Shown: piece after piece, positions 53,053 through 63,848 of the stretch
Numbering within the stretch: the first letter of the stretch is position 1
Layout: every line of letters begins with the position of its first letter
Position numbers and translations under genes: made by a program
Source: Porticoccaceae bacterium
GTDB lineage: Bacteria > Pseudomonadota > Gammaproteobacteria > Pseudomonadales > Porticoccaceae
Assembly (NCBI GenBank): GCA_024644595.1
Contig: JAHEHL010000009.1
Span: 271,512-335,511, forward strand
Direction: 5' to 3'
DNA length: 64,000 nt
Notes under the pieces: model-generated
The model's input: only the letters and a program-made list of their open reading frames with translations
What the model was told of the DNA's origin: nothing
The model's database searches: none

Positions 53053-54258
53053 ATGTACTACGGTTGGTTTGTTGTTAGCGGCGCACTTCTTTCTCAAGTC
53101 GCCATAGTAGGGTTCTTTTCTTATGTCTTCAGTCTCCTGGTACTCCCCTTACAAAACAGCTTCGACGCCACCCGTACAGAGGTAATGTACAGTATGAGTT
53201 TCACAGCGATGCTGGGGCTATTTCTGGCCCCTACGATTGGTGTTTTGGCTGACAAATATCCAATCCGCTGGCTGATGGTGTTAGGTGCAGCTATTTTTGG
53301 CGCCGGCTTATTCGCCTTGTCACTGACTCAAACCCTGCTGCAATTTACTTTATTGTTTGGCCTTGTGATGGGGTTAAGCAACCAGTTACTAGGCCCATTA
53401 TGTGGGTCAGCAATGATATCGCGCTGGTTTACCGACAGCAGAGGCAAAGCCTTAGGTATTGCGGCGACAGGCTCATCGCTGGGCGGCATATTCCTGCCCG
53501 CGCTATTTGTTTACTGGCTCGAAGACGACGGTAATTGGCGCAGCGCCCTACAAAATCTCTCTTACGGTGTACTGTTTATCCTGCTGCCTTATCTCATGAT
53601 TGTTATGCGCGATTTTAATCAGGACCAACAGGTTAACCAAACCATTGAAGACGATCCTACAAAACAAAACAACGAGCACAATGATTACACCTTAAAGCAA
53701 ATCATCAAGAACCCAAGTTACTGGATAGTGGGTATTAGCATGGCCTTGTTGTTCAGCACCTACAGCGCGCTGCTTGCCAACCTCACACCTTACTTATTGG
53801 GTCAAGGTCTGGATAAGACCATAGCCGCGCAAGCGATTATGATTATTGCCATTTCAGGGTTGGTGGGGAAAATTTCGTTTGGCTATGCAGCCGATAAAGT
53901 CAGCCTAAAACTCGCCTTATCGGTGACACAACTGGCGGTAATAGGCGGTCTGTTAATACTCGCCGCAAGCCCATCTTATTGGGTAATAACGTTAGCGCTA
54001 GCTATTCTCGGCTTGTCTACCGGCGGCATGCTGCCAGTTTGGGGCGCTTTGCTGGCGGCTATTTTTGGCACCGTCAGTTATGGCCGAGTAATGGGTCTAA
54101 TGATGCCATTGATTGTCTTGATCGTGATACCGGGTTATAGCTTAGCCGGTTATCTCTCTGACCAGTCAGGCAGCTACGGCTTATGCTTTGTGATTTTTTC
54201 AGCCGTGATTGCTATCTCAATGCCTCTGGCCCTTATGCTTAAAATACCGTCAAAGTAA
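53053..54258 (+). CDS. MFS transporter
   Basis: 401 residues with twelve predicted hydrophobic spans, the loop-2/3 motif GVLADKYPIRW near residues 66-76 and a hydrophilic central loop (about 190-220). The start MYYGWFVVSGALL resembles the monocarboxylate/oxalate-formate (OFA-like) antiporter branch, which carries small organic acids. It is divergent from the selenoprotein operon and shares its promoter region, so it may import the substrate or export the product of that system. An AAGGTG ribosome-binding site precedes the ATG. Confidence 0.87.
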   Translation: MYYGWFVVSGALLSQVAIVGFFSYVFSLLVLPLQNSFDATRTEVMYSMSFTAMLGLFLAPTIGVLADKYPIRWLMVLGAAIFGAGLFALSLTQTLLQFTLLFGLVMGLSNQLLGPLCGSAMISRWFTDSRGKALGIAATGSSLGGIFLPALFVYWLEDDGNWRSALQNLSYGVLFILLPYLMIVMRDFNQDQQVNQTIEDDPTKQNNEHNDYTLKQIIKNPSYWIVGISMALLFSTYSALLANLTPYLLGQGLDKTIAAQAIMIIAISGLVGKISFGYAADKVSLKLALSVTQLAVIGGLLILAASPSYWVITLALAILGLSTGGMLPVWGALLAAIFGTVSYGRVMGLMMPLIVLIVIPGYSLAGYLSDQSGSYGLCFVIFSAVIAISMPLALMLKIPSK

Positions 54259-54474
54259 GAGCGCGGATTCAACAAGTTAGAACGTTAGTGTGAGCCTTGA
54301 AATTGGCGACATTCTCAGCAATCTATCGAACTAAGCCATCGTTGTGACGATTCCTCTATGATCTGAGATCTGACTAATTTCTGGATACGTTATTGGTGCT
54401 TTTTCATAAAACCAGTTAAGGAATACATCTTTAATATCGGCTAAATCATTAACTGATAGATTTTTTATTATTTA

Positions 54475-56052
54475 TTATTCCCACTCAATAGTCGCCGGCG
54501 GCTTGCTCGACACATCATAAGTCACTCGTGAAATTTCGGTGATCTCATTGATGATGCGATTGGAGACTTTCTCGAGAAGCTCGTATGGCAAATGCGCCCA
54601 GCGCGCTGTCATAAAATCGATGGTCTCGACGGCACGCAGCGCTATCACCCATTCGTAACGGCGCGCGTCACCGACCACACCTACCGATTTAACGGGCAAA
54701 AATACCGCAAAGGCCTGGCTGGTTTTGTGGTACCAGCCGCTGTTGTGCAGCTCTTCGATAAAGATGGCATCGGCTTCACGGAGTATATCGGCATACTCTT
54801 TTTTCACTTCACCAAGAATGCGAACACCCAGTCCAGGGCCCGGGAAGGGATGTCGATAGACCATGTCGTAGGGCAAGCCTAACTCGACACCGATTTTGCG
54901 CACTTCATCTTTAAACAGTTCACGCAGGGGTTCAACCAGTTCCAGCGCCATGTCGTCTGGTAAACCGCCAACATTGTGGTGCGATTTGATCACGTGAGCT
55001 TTGCCGGTTTTGGAAGCAGCGGATTCAATTACATCCGGATAGATGGTGCCCTGGGCAAGGAACTTAACATTGTCGATTTTCTGCGACTCTTCATCGAACA
55101 CTTCGATAAACGTATTGCCGATCACTTTGCGCTTGGCCTCGGGGTCACTCACGCCGATCAGTCCACCCAAAAACTTATCCTGGGCATTGGCACGAATCAC
55201 TTTAACGCCCATGTTTTTGGCGAACATTTCCATCACCATATCGCCTTCGTTCTTACGCAAAAGACCGTTATCGACAAACACACAGGTCAACTGATCACCA
55301 ATTGCCTTGTGCAACAGTGCGGCCACTACGGAAGAATCGACACCGCCTGAAAGGCCTAACAGCACATGACTGTCGCCGACCTGCTCGCGAACTCGCTGTA
55401 TCTGGTCTTCGATAATCGCGGCGGCTGTCCACAGCGGCTGGCAGTCACAGATATCCAGTGCAAAGTGTTTAAAAATACGCTCGCCTTGAAGTGTGTGCGT
55501 CACTTCAGGATGGAACTGGATGCCATAAAGTTTGCGTTCTTCATTGGCCATACCAGCAATCGGACATGATGGGGTCGATGCGATCAATTTAAATCCGTCG
55601 GGCATGGCAACCACTTTATCGCCATGACTCATCCACACATCCAACAACGACTCACCGCTGCTGCCAATATGGTCTTTAATATCCAGCAGCAGACTGTTCT
55701 CCGACTCGACCTTGATCTGTGCATAGCCGAACTCACGCACATTGGAGGTTTCAACCCGACCGGCTAACTGTCCGGCCATAGTTTGCATGCCATAGCAAAT
55801 ACCCAGCACCGGCAGGCCCATATCAAACACCGCTTGAGGCGCACGGGGAGCCTTATCACCATCGGTTACCGACTCTGGTCCACCAGAGAGAATAATGCCG
55901 CGTGGATCAAATTCACGGATTTCTTGTTCACTGATATCCCAAGCACGAATTTCGGAGAACACACCAATCTCACGAATACGCCGTGCAATTAACTGGGTGT
56001 ACTGCGAGCCGAAGTCGAGAATAAGAATTTTTTGCGAGTGTAAATCTGCCAT
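54475..56052 (-). CDS. guaA: GMP synthase (glutamine-hydrolysing)
   Basis: 525 residues, full length. The glutaminase domain is at 1-200 with nucleophile Cys in GICYGMQ and the HPE triad end FHPEVTHT. The ATP-pyrophosphatase P-loop is [15 protein letters not shown], and the dimerisation domain ends in KPPATIEWE. It aminates XMP to GMP. It lies 93 bases downstream of guaB, the standard guaBA operon. The 216-base gap to the convergent MFS gene has no feature I can name. Confidence 0.97.
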   Translation of the reverse strand: MADLHSQKILILDFGSQYTQLIARRIREIGVFSEIRAWDISEQEIREFDPRGIILSGGPESVTDGDKAPRAPQAVFDMGLPVLGICYGMQTMAGQLAGRVETSNVREFGYAQIKVESENSLLLDIKDHIGSSGESLLDVWMSHGDKVVAMPDGFKLIASTPSCPIAGMANEERKLYGIQFHPEVTHTLQGERIFKHFALDICDCQPLWTAAAIIEDQIQRVREQVGDSHVLLGLSGGVDSSVVAALLHKAIGDQLTCVFVDNGLLRKNEGDMVMEMFAKNMGVKVIRANAQDKFLGGLIGVSDPEAKRKVIGNTFIEVFDEESQKIDNVKFLAQGTIYPDVIESAASKTGKAHVIKSHHNVGGLPDDMALELVEPLRELFKDEVRKIGVELGLPYDMVYRHPFPGPGLGVRILGEVKKEYADILREADAIFIEELHNSGWYHKTSQAFAVFLPVKSVGVVGDARRYEWVIALRAVETIDFMTARWAHLPYELLEKVSNRIINEITEISRVTYDVSSKPPATIEWE

Positions 56053-56145
56053 GCTTTAACCCTGTTTAAAACTACAAAGGGCCGCACTTTTACCAGCGCA
56101 GCCCTTATTAAAAATTGCCTTACCCCAGCAACCTGAAGACAAAAC

Positions 56146-57621
56146 TTAACGTCCACCAGCTGGGTAGTTGGGTGCCTCTTTGGTGATCTGTACATCGTGC
56201 ACATGACTCTCACCCATGCCGGCCGATGTCACCCTCACAAACTCAGGCTCTGTGCGCATCTGCTCAATAGTCGTGCAACCGGTATAACCCATGGCTGAAC
56301 GCAGACCTCCGAGCATCTGGTGGATAATCGCTGATACGGGGCCTTTGTAGGGTACGCGCCCTTCGATTCCCTCTGGCACCAGTTTCTCTGCGCCATCATT
56401 CACATCTTGGAAGTAGCGGTCACTGGAGCCTTGATTACGTGACATAGCACCGAGTGAACCCATGCCGCGGTACGACTTGTAAGAACGACCCTGATAAATC
56501 TCAATCTCGCCAGGTGCCTCTTCTGTACCGGCCAGCATTGAGCCCATCATCACCGCACTGGCGCCGGCAACAATGGCTTTTGACATATCGCCCGAGTAGC
56601 GAATACCACCGTCAGCAATTACCGGTACGCCGGTGCCCTTGAGAGCTTCGACCGCACTGGCAATAGCAGTAATCTGAGGAACACCGATGCCGGTGACAAT
56701 TCGTGTGGTGCAAATCGAGCCCGGACCAATACCTACTTTTACGCCATCGGCACCAGCATCTGCCAAGGCCTTTGCACCTTCACCAGTGGCAACATTGCCA
56801 CCGATAACCTGTACTTCCGGATAGTTATCCTTGATCCAGCGCACGCGATTGAGAACATTTTTTGAGTGGCCATGCGCAGTATCGACCACCAGCACATCGA
56901 CACCCACTTCCACTAGAGCGCGAATGCGATCGTCAGTACCTTCGCCAACACCTACCGATGCGCCCACACGCAGGCGGCCTTGATCATCTTTACAGGCATT
57001 GGGGAACTGCTCGGCTTTATCGATATCGGTAACAGTGATCAAGCCCTTGAGTTCAAAGTTATCATTCACTACCAAGACTTTTTCAATTCTGTGCTTGTGG
57101 AGCAGCGCGCGAACTTCATCAGGATCTGCACCTTCCTTCACTGTGACGAGTTGATCTTTGGGTGTCATCACTGAGGTGACCAGAGCATCCATATCGGTAG
57201 CAAAGCGCACATCGCGGCGGGTGACAATGCCGACCAAGTTGCCGTTTTCAAGAATCGGAACGCCGGAAATGTTATTGGCTACCGTGAGCCTGTGAAGTTC
57301 GGCCAGAGTTGCCGAAGACTGAATAGTAAACGGGTTTTTCACCACGCCACTTTCATATTTTTTCACCGCCCAGACTTCTCTCACTTGCTGTTCGATGGTC
57401 ATACTCTTGTGGACAATACCGATACCACCTTCCTGGGCGATGGCAATTGCCAGGCGAGCTTCCGTAACAGTGTCCATGGCCGCTGAGACCAGTGGGATAT
57501 TCATGGTTATAGCGCGCGTTAATTGCGATTTCGTCGATACGTCTTTGGCTGTCACCTCGGAGTAACCGGGCACCAGCAGAACGTCGTCAAAGGTTAAAGC
57601 TTCGTGAGAAATGCGTAACAT
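56146..57621 (-). CDS. guaB: IMP dehydrogenase
   Basis: 491 residues. TIM-barrel start [16 protein letters not shown], a CBS pair at about residues 90-200 (including [22 protein letters not shown]), catalytic Cys in [13 protein letters not shown] and the mobile flap [19 protein letters not shown]. It oxidises IMP to XMP with NAD+, the committed step of guanine nucleotide synthesis. It is upstream of guaA and divergent from xseA. Confidence 0.97.
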   Translation of the reverse strand: MLRISHEALTFDDVLLVPGYSEVTAKDVSTKSQLTRAITMNIPLVSAAMDTVTEARLAIAIAQEGGIGIVHKSMTIEQQVREVWAVKKYESGVVKNPFTIQSSATLAELHRLTVANNISGVPILENGNLVGIVTRRDVRFATDMDALVTSVMTPKDQLVTVKEGADPDEVRALLHKHRIEKVLVVNDNFELKGLITVTDIDKAEQFPNACKDDQGRLRVGASVGVGEGTDDRIRALVEVGVDVLVVDTAHGHSKNVLNRVRWIKDNYPEVQVIGGNVATGEGAKALADAGADGVKVGIGPGSICTTRIVTGIGVPQITAIASAVEALKGTGVPVIADGGIRYSGDMSKAIVAGASAVMMGSMLAGTEEAPGEIEIYQGRSYKSYRGMGSLGAMSRNQGSSDRYFQDVNDGAEKLVPEGIEGRVPYKGPVSAIIHQMLGGLRSAMGYTGCTTIEQMRTEPEFVRVTSAGMGESHVHDVQITKEAPNYPAGGR

Positions 57622-57665
57622 GTAGGCGCTTACCTCAAAGAGGGTTTAAAAAAAGTAAGCGACGC

Positions 57666-57694
57666 ATTATAGGTCAGCGCCTATGATCAGGTAA
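57666..57694 (-). promoter_or_regulatory. probable guaB promoter
   Basis: On the minus strand a perfect -10 TATAAT (57666-57671) is preceded, after 17 bases, by a weak -35 TTACCT (57689-57694). The -10 lies 45 bases upstream of the guaB ATG. Nothing else is clear in this 271-base divergent gap. Confidence 0.45.
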
Positions 57695-57892
57695 ACAACT
57701 ATTTATCGTCTCAAATCCGCGTAAAACCTGGGGAAATGGAAATTCGAAAAGATTTTTTATGATTATTTTCTGCGCTTTTCTCTACAATGGTGGACGCAAC
57801 AGTGCAGACCTCAGCGCAGGCCACAGTGCACACGATTGTAGACAGCATAGTACAGAGCCAACAACCGGCATCCCGCGACATAGGGCAACACC

Positions 57893-59245
57893 ATGCAGCA
57901 CGACAGCAGCGAGCGACAGATCTTCAGTATTAGCGAACTTAACAGAACCGTTCGACAACTGCTGGAAACCCACCTTCCCCTACTCTGGGTAGAGGGTGAG
58001 ATATCCAATTTTGCCCGCCCCGCCTCCGGCCACTGGTACCTGACGTTGAAAGACAGTCAGGCCCAGGTGCGCTGTGCGATGTTTCGCAACAGTAATATGC
58101 GCGTCAACTTCAAACCCGCCAATGGCACCCAGGTCTTGGTGCGTTGCCGGGTCGGGCTCTATGAGGGCCGCGGTGACTACCAGCTAATTATTGAACATAT
58201 GGAGGAAGCTGGATTTGGCGCTCTGCAGCGTCAATTTGAAATGCTCAAGCAGCAACTTGCCAACGAAGGCCTGTTTGCGCCGGAGCACAAGCAGCCAATG
58301 CCGACTGCAGTCAAGCATCTCGCCGTCGTCACCTCTCCCACCGGCGCGGCTATCAAAGATATCCTGTCGGTACTAAAACGCCGCTTCCCGTCGATAAAAG
58401 TGAGCATATTCCCCACCGCCGTGCAGGGTGAGCAGGCCGCCGGGCAAATTGCCAGCGCCATTGAAAGCGTTAATCAGTTATCGCAATGCGATGCCATGAT
58501 TGTCGGCCGCGGCGGCGGTTCTCTGGAAGATCTCTGGCCGTTCAACGAAGAGCGCGTCGCCAGAGCAATCCATGCCAGCCGCATTCCGGTGATCAGCGCA
58601 GTGGGCCACGAGGTGGACTTCACCATCGCCGACTTTGTCGCCGATCTGCGTGCACCCACTCCCTCAGCCGCAGCGGAACTGATCAGTCCGGATGGTGAAG
58701 AGATGCAGAGCCAGTTTATGGGCTTTGAAATACTGCTCGCCGACGCCTTAAAACGCAAAACCACAGAACTGTCCCAGCGCGTTGACAGCCTTAAAAAGCG
58801 CCTGCGTCATCCGGGCCACAAGCTACAGGAACAGGCGCAACATCTCGACCACCTGGATATTCGCTTGCGCCGCGCGCTTAACAGCCAACTGCAAACCCAG
58901 CGCCAAAAAATAGATGCACTGCACAGTAAACTGGCCCGCGTGCATCCCGGCAAAGCAATCGACAGCTACCATCAGCTGCTTGATCGTTACATCAAACAAA
59001 TGTCACGCAGCGTTAAGCAGCAACTCCAAATCAAACAGAGTCAAACAGCACAAGCCATGCATCTGCTCGACACTGTCAGCCCGCTGAAAACCCTCGGCCG
59101 AGGCTACTCGATTATTCGCGATAGTCAGGGCGGTGTGATCAAAACGATTGCCGGTGTCACTCCGGGAGACAGCCTGAAGAGCCAGGTTGCCGATGGTGCA
59201 ATTTATTTTACCGTCGACAAGACCAGCAATGAGGAATTGCAGTAA
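57893..59245 (+). CDS. xseA: exodeoxyribonuclease VII large subunit
   Basis: 450 residues. The N-terminal OB-fold is LWVEGEISNFARPASGHWYLTLKD-like (about 23-46), followed by the catalytic region with VVTSPTGAAIKDIL, GRGGGSLEDLWPFN and GHEVDFTIADFVAD. A long coiled-coil lies between about 270 and 400, ending in LGRGYSI. With XseB it degrades single-stranded DNA from both ends. Divergent from guaB, as in many gammaproteobacteria. Confidence 0.96.
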   Translation: MQHDSSERQIFSISELNRTVRQLLETHLPLLWVEGEISNFARPASGHWYLTLKDSQAQVRCAMFRNSNMRVNFKPANGTQVLVRCRVGLYEGRGDYQLIIEHMEEAGFGALQRQFEMLKQQLANEGLFAPEHKQPMPTAVKHLAVVTSPTGAAIKDILSVLKRRFPSIKVSIFPTAVQGEQAAGQIASAIESVNQLSQCDAMIVGRGGGSLEDLWPFNEERVARAIHASRIPVISAVGHEVDFTIADFVADLRAPTPSAAAELISPDGEEMQSQFMGFEILLADALKRKTTELSQRVDSLKKRLRHPGHKLQEQAQHLDHLDIRLRRALNSQLQTQRQKIDALHSKLARVHPGKAIDSYHQLLDRYIKQMSRSVKQQLQIKQSQTAQAMHLLDTVSPLKTLGRGYSIIRDSQGGVIKTIAGVTPGDSLKSQVADGAIYFTVDKTSNEELQ

Positions 59246-59373
59246 GCAGTTTATTGAGAGAAGAACAGGGCGCCAAAGTGCGTGGTGACCCGAGATCTGC
59301 ACAAACAAACTCATGACCTCAGATAACAAACCAAGTACCCTAGCGCATTAACGTTTTTGTGACTCAAAACCCT

Positions 59374-60435
59374 ATGCCAAAAGAACCCAAGACCAGCGAA
59401 CCCGTCCGCTTAACCCAATACAGCCACGGTGCCGGTTGCGGCTGCAAAATTGCGCCGAATGTACTGGAAACCTTTCTGCAAACCGATTTTGTCGCACCGC
59501 AAGATGCACGCTTGCTGGTCGGCAATAGCACCAAAGACGACGCCGCGGTCTATGACCTCGGTGATGGCACGGGGATAATTAGCACGACTGATTTCTTTAT
59601 GCCGATTGTCGACGACCCGTTTGAGTTCGGACGCGTCGCTGCCGCTAATGCGATCAGTGATATCTATGCCATGGGCGGCACGCCGATGATGGCGATTGCG
59701 ATTCTCGGCTGGCCGATCAACACCCTTCCCGCAGAGGTGGCAAGGCACGTTATCGATGGTGGTCGCCATGCCTGTGGCGAGGCCGGCATTCATCTCGCCG
59801 GCGGACATTCAATCGATTCGCCAGAGCCAATTTTTGGGCTTGCGGTCACCGGACGAGTAGCGCTTGAACATCTTAAACAGAACAGCACAGCCAAAGCCGG
59901 CAATCAGCTGTTTCTGACCAAGCCGATTGGAGTGGGCATTCTGACGACTGCGGAAAAACAGGGAAAATTACAGCCGGAGCATGCCCGATTAGCGGTTGAG
60001 AGCATGATGAAGCTCAATACCATTGGCGCCGAATTGGCCAAACTTGAAGGCGTTACGGCCATCACCGATGTGACTGGCTTTGGTTTACTCGGCCATCTGC
60101 TGGAAATCTGTCAGGGCAGTAATCTATCGGCAGTTTTACAATTCGACGAGGTTCCGTTACTCAATAGTGCTGTGCTCGATTATCTGGCTCAGGGCTGCGT
60201 TCCCGGAGGCAGCAAGCGCAACTGGGACAGCATCCAGCAAAATGTGTCGGGAACCGATCCCCAGAGCCAGGCGCTACTCTGTGACCCGCAAACCAGCGGT
60301 GGTTTGCTGGTTGCCGTTGAGCCACAAGTTTCCGATCAGGTACGCGAACTATTGGAGCGAGCCAACTGTTACGCACAACCGATTGGCGAATTGGTCAAGA
60401 GCCACGCTGAGTCGGCCATCCGAGTGATCCGTTGA
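59374..60435 (+). CDS. selD: selenide, water dikinase (selenophosphate synthetase)
   Basis: 353 residues from the ATG at 59374; a GTG at 59359 adds five residues. The N-terminal active loop [10 protein letters not shown] has Cys22 (equivalent to E. coli Cys17) and Lys25, so this SelD is the cysteine form and does not itself need Sec. The PurM/AIRS-like ATP domain follows ([25 protein letters not shown]). It makes selenophosphate for both Sec-tRNA and 2-selenouridine. It overlaps the next gene by 4 bases. Confidence 0.95.
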   Translation: MPKEPKTSEPVRLTQYSHGAGCGCKIAPNVLETFLQTDFVAPQDARLLVGNSTKDDAAVYDLGDGTGIISTTDFFMPIVDDPFEFGRVAAANAISDIYAMGGTPMMAIAILGWPINTLPAEVARHVIDGGRHACGEAGIHLAGGHSIDSPEPIFGLAVTGRVALEHLKQNSTAKAGNQLFLTKPIGVGILTTAEKQGKLQPEHARLAVESMMKLNTIGAELAKLEGVTAITDVTGFGLLGHLLEICQGSNLSAVLQFDEVPLLNSAVLDYLAQGCVPGGSKRNWDSIQQNVSGTDPQSQALLCDPQTSGGLLVAVEPQVSDQVRELLERANCYAQPIGELVKSHAESAIRVIR

Positions 60436-61520
60436 ACCTGCCACTGACAAATGACTATCGCCAGCTGCTGCTGAGCGATACACCCATGATCGACGTTCGG
60501 GCACCGGTAGAGTTTGCCGGCGGTTCACTACCCAGTGCAGTAAACCTGCCGCTGATGAATAACGACGAACGACACCAAGTCGGCCTGCGCTATAAAAATA
60601 ACGGCCAGCAATCCGCCATCGAGCTTGGCCATCGACTGGTTAGCGGCGAAACAAAAACGCAGCGCGTTCAACGCTGGTGTGATTTTATGTCAGCCAATGC
60701 CGGTGCTGTAATGTATTGCGCCCGAGGCGGATTGCGCTCGCAACTGAGTCAGGAATGGTTGGCTGAGGCTGGCGCTGAGTGCCCCAGGATTGAGGGTGGC
60801 TATAAGTCTCTGCGCGGATTTTTGCTCCAGTATCTAATCGATTATTGCGCCAACAACCGCTTCACGATCTTGTCCGGCATGACCGGAACGGGCAAAACCG
60901 AGATTATTCACCAGCTGCCAAACGGCGTCGATCTGGAGGGTGCCGCCAATCACAAAGGCTCGAGTTTTGGCCGCCCTCTTGATGAACAACCGGTACAGAT
61001 AGATTTTGAAAACCGTATCGCGATTGACCTTCTCAAAGTATCTGACCAACATCCAGATACTGCAGTGGTTCTGGAAGATGAAAGTCGCAATATCGGCGCG
61101 CGCCATCTGCCACACTATTTTGCCGATCAAATGGCTCTGGGTCAGTTTGCTGTCATCGAAATGGATTTTGAGGAGCGTCTGGAACGGCTCTGGCAGGAGT
61201 ATGTGGTGGAGCGCTATTTAAAAACCATGGCGTTTTTTGGTGCTGACGGTGAACACGAGTTTGCCTGTTATCTTCGTGACAGCTTACTGCGCATTCAGAA
61301 GCGTCTTGGCGGTCAACGCACCAAAGAGCTGCTGGCCTCTATGGATAATGCTATTGCCGTGCAACATTCAGACAATTTCGCCAGTCATCGTCACTGGTTA
61401 TCGGTTATTACCCGAGACTATTACGATCCGATGTACTGCTATCAATTGGAAAAGAAAAAAGACCGAGTGGTATTTAGGGGGTCGCGAGACGCGGTGATAG
61501 AGTGGCTTCAACACAGTTAA
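60432..61520 (+). CDS. mnmH: tRNA 2-selenouridine synthase
   Basis: 362 residues from a TTG start that overlaps the selD stop. The rhodanese domain (about 1-125) carries the active Cys96 in [11 protein letters not shown]. The P-loop GMTGTGKTE is at about 149-157 in the second domain. It replaces sulfur by selenium at the wobble uridine of some tRNAs, using selenophosphate from SelD. The selD-mnmH pair is common, and with selABC it shows the host uses selenium in both tRNA and protein. Confidence 0.95.
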   Translation: MNLPLTNDYRQLLLSDTPMIDVRAPVEFAGGSLPSAVNLPLMNNDERHQVGLRYKNNGQQSAIELGHRLVSGETKTQRVQRWCDFMSANAGAVMYCARGGLRSQLSQEWLAEAGAECPRIEGGYKSLRGFLLQYLIDYCANNRFTILSGMTGTGKTEIIHQLPNGVDLEGAANHKGSSFGRPLDEQPVQIDFENRIAIDLLKVSDQHPDTAVVLEDESRNIGARHLPHYFADQMALGQFAVIEMDFEERLERLWQEYVVERYLKTMAFFGADGEHEFACYLRDSLLRIQKRLGGQRTKELLASMDNAIAVQHSDNFASHRHWLSVITRDYYDPMYCYQLEKKKDRVVFRGSRDAVIEWLQHS

Positions 61521-61537
61521 TTGCTGGCATTAAAAAC

Positions 61538-62023
61538 TCAAGCCAGCCACTTGTACAAAACTAACGCATCGACATAACCTTGCTCGGGATGATTGAAAGC
61601 CTTCGGTAGTCGACCGACGATATCAAATCCCAGTTTCTGCCACAGTCGCACGGCGCCCTCATTGCTGGATGCGACGAAATTAAACTGCATCGCCTGATAA
61701 CCTAACTCCACTGCAACCTGCTGAGAGTGCTCACACATTGCAGCCGCCAAACCACGTCCACGGGCCGCATGACTCACCATATACCCACAGTTACAGACGT
61801 GGGCACCGGGGCCCGCATGGTTGGTTTTGATGTAATAGGTGCCGAGAATTTGGCCCTGCTGCTCGATAACATAAGTCCTGGCGGGGGCTGTCATCCATAC
61901 CTGATATGCATCCTGCCGACTAATGGTCTGACTGTAAGCATAGGTATCGCCGGCTGCTGCTATCTGTTCGAAAATCGGCCAGATAGCAGCAAAGTCGCTT
62001 TCGTCAGCTTGGCGTATAGACAT
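61538..62023 (-). CDS. GNAT family N-acetyltransferase
   Basis: 161 residues with the acetyl-CoA loop ARGRGLAAAMCEH (motif A, about 88-100) and the C-terminal LWQKLGF helix typical of small GNAT enzymes. The substrate cannot be told. Its ATG overlaps the stop of the SDR gene by one base, so they form an operon. Confidence 0.9.
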   Translation of the reverse strand: MSIRQADESDFAAIWPIFEQIAAAGDTYAYSQTISRQDAYQVWMTAPARTYVIEQQGQILGTYYIKTNHAGPGAHVCNCGYMVSHAARGRGLAAAMCEHSQQVAVELGYQAMQFNFVASSNEGAVRLWQKLGFDIVGRLPKAFNHPEQGYVDALVLYKWLA

Positions 62024-62796
62024 TAACGAGGCTGCATTCTCACCGCGCCATCGAGTCGCACGGTCTCACCATTGAGATAGCTATTTTCCACCATATGCAC
62101 AACCAACTGACCAAACTCTGAGGGCTCACCAAGGCGCTTGGGAAAGGGAATGCCAGACACAATACCGTCCTGTACCTGCTGAGGCGCACTGAGCAACAAT
62201 GGCGTTGCCATTACCCCCGGAGCAATTGTGTTACAACGGATACCGACGCTCGATAAATCCCGCGCCATCGGCAGAGTCATCCCGACAATGCCACCCTTGG
62301 TAGCAGAGTAGGCAACCTGACCCATCTGGCCATCGAAGGCAGCAATGGACGCAGTGTTAATAATCACCCCGCGCTCGGCTTTCTGATCCGGCTCGTTGCG
62401 TGCCATCGCAGCTGCAGCACAGCGGGAAACATTAAAGGTACCGATAAGGTTAACTTCGATCACCTTGCGATAGAGATCAAGATCGTGGGGGTTGCCATCG
62501 CGATCAAGGGTTTTGGCTGCAATACCAATTCCTGCACAATTCACACAGATATCGACACGACCTAAATCCGCTAAAATCTTTTCAAACGCTGCCTCGACAT
62601 CAGAACCACTAGAGACATCGAGCTGCACAAAGCTTGCGTTGGCTGCACCCAGCTCTTCCACCGCTTTGGCGCCTGCCTCGGCGTTCATATCCACAATCAC
62701 TACTTTAGCGCCACCATTGACCAGCTTCTCTGCCGCCGCGCGACCTAGGCCCGATGCTGCACCTGTTACCACGGCAACTTTATTACTTAACTCCAC
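62023..62796 (-). CDS. SDR, HSD17B10-like 3-hydroxyacyl-CoA dehydrogenase
   Basis: 257 residues with TGAASGLG (11-18), NCAG and YSATKGG catalytic residues. The segment GGIVGMTLPMARDLSSVGIRCNTIAPGVM and the ending EFGQLVVHMVENSYLNGETVRLDGAVRM are those of type 2 3-hydroxyacyl-CoA dehydrogenase (HSD10). Members oxidise short branched 3-hydroxyacyl-CoAs and also hydroxysteroids. It is 45 kb from the steroid SDRs in an otherwise housekeeping area, so a fatty-acid or branched amino-acid role is equally likely. Confidence 0.9.
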   Translation of the reverse strand: MELSNKVAVVTGAASGLGRAAAEKLVNGGAKVVIVDMNAEAGAKAVEELGAANASFVQLDVSSGSDVEAAFEKILADLGRVDICVNCAGIGIAAKTLDRDGNPHDLDLYRKVIEVNLIGTFNVSRCAAAAMARNEPDQKAERGVIINTASIAAFDGQMGQVAYSATKGGIVGMTLPMARDLSSVGIRCNTIAPGVMATPLLLSAPQQVQDGIVSGIPFPKRLGEPSEFGQLVVHMVENSYLNGETVRLDGAVRMQPR

Positions 62797-62816
62797 AATT
62801 CACCTCATTAGTTTTT

Positions 62817-63125
62817 CTATTTTAATTCTTGGACTAACACAAAGGGGGGAATAACCAGCGCCCAAAGTAGTTGATTTTTTGCATACCAATCGAGGGCTTG
62901 CTGATCGCTGACGGGTGATAAGCTGCCATCAGATATCCACGCTTTAACCTGACTAGCCTCATCGCGGTGTAACGCTATAGCAACAGCAATCAGATCGCGC
63001 CCTGACACCACCTTCAACACATTGCCCGACGCATAATGTTTTTGCAGCTCATGCCAGCCAATTTTTGCCGTTTCAGAGTTTAGCCGAGAGATCAGCTCTT
63101 GTTGGTCAGTAGCCATTGAGTCCAT
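62817..63125 (-). CDS. DUF2288-like small protein
   Basis: About 102 residues from the ATG at 63125; the ATG at 63158 overlaps hisH. The pattern KIGWHELQKHYASGNVL ... VAIALHRDEASQVKAWISDG and the ending WALVIPPFVLVQ match what I recall of DUF2288, an uncharacterised proteobacterial family. Acidic, soluble, no export signal. It follows hisH closely. Confidence 0.75.
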   Translation of the reverse strand: MDSMATDQQELISRLNSETAKIGWHELQKHYASGNVLKVVSGRDLIAVAIALHRDEASQVKAWISDGSLSPVSDQQALDWYAKNQLLWALVIPPFVLVQELK

Positions 63126-63139
63126 AGCCTGAAGTTGGG

Positions 63140-63790
63140 TCAACCCATCCAGTGACAAAAATTACGCAACAACTGCAGCCCGGCGTCGGCGCTTTTTTCC
63201 GGATGGAATTGCACGGCAAATAAATTGTTATGACTGAGCGCGGCAGCAAAGCGGTGGCCGTAATCACAACGTCCGGCAACGACGTCAGCCTCAGTGGGCT
63301 CGACATAATAGCTGTGCACAAAATAAAACCGGCTGTTCTGCTCGATGCCCTGCCACAGAGGGTGGTCGATCGTTTGCTCAACATTGTTCCAGCCCATATG
63401 CGGAACTTTAAGCTTAACACCCTGATCGTCGAGCAGCTGATCACCAAAAAATTTCACCTGACCCGGCACCAGACCAAGACAGTCAACGCCGCCGTTCTCT
63501 TCACTGTGTTCAAGCAACGCCTGCATGCCGACACAAATCGCCAGTACCGGTTTGGTTTTCATTGCCTGATTGACTACATCGCCAACATTGAGGCGGTTAA
63601 TTTCGCCCATGCAGTCCCGGATAGCGCCAACCCCGGGAAACACGACGCGGTCAGCGTCCTCAACCACATTAGAATCGGCGGTAATCGAGACTTTTGCGCC
63701 CGGGCAGACGTGCTCGAGCGCTTTGGCCACAGAATGCAAATTGCCCATTCCGTAGTCAATCACGGCGATGTGGCTGCGAAAATCACTCAT
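63140..63790 (-). CDS. hisH: imidazole glycerol phosphate synthase, glutaminase subunit
   Basis: 216 residues, class I glutamine amidotransferase: [10 protein letters not shown] near the N-terminus, oxyanion strand and Cys in [12 protein letters not shown], and His-Glu in [12 protein letters not shown]. It supplies ammonia to HisF for imidazole ring closure in histidine synthesis. It lies 44 bases after hisB, the usual order. Confidence 0.96.
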   Translation of the reverse strand: MSDFRSHIAVIDYGMGNLHSVAKALEHVCPGAKVSITADSNVVEDADRVVFPGVGAIRDCMGEINRLNVGDVVNQAMKTKPVLAICVGMQALLEHSEENGGVDCLGLVPGQVKFFGDQLLDDQGVKLKVPHMGWNNVEQTIDHPLWQGIEQNSRFYFVHSYYVEPTEADVVAGRCDYGHRFAAALSHNNLFAVQFHPEKSADAGLQLLRNFCHWMG

Positions 63791-63825
63791 AAGCTAACGA
63801 CTAAATTTAGTAACAATCAAAAGAG

Positions 63826-63848
63826 AGGGTACGTCTACAACGTACCCT
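63826..63848 (-). terminator. hairpin at the hisB stop codon
   Basis: AGGGTACGT and ACGTACCCT form a perfect 9-bp stem around TGTAG (minus strand), with the hisB stop codon TAG in the loop. It is followed by TCTTTT only, so it is a weak terminator or an attenuator/processing hairpin between hisB and hisH. Confidence 0.5.

Noticed and set aside
57759-57892. Small plus-strand open frame ahead of xseA
   Set aside because: No ribosome-binding site, no recognisable motif, and it runs out of frame into xseA.
61523-61547. GCTGGC/GCCAGC inverted repeat after mnmH as terminator
   Set aside because: Loop of 13 bases, no T-run, and one arm lies inside the GNAT coding end.
62023-62796. HSD10-like SDR as part of the steroid cluster
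   Set aside because: It lies among housekeeping genes far from the steroid operons and has no cluster palindrome nearby, so I kept a general role.
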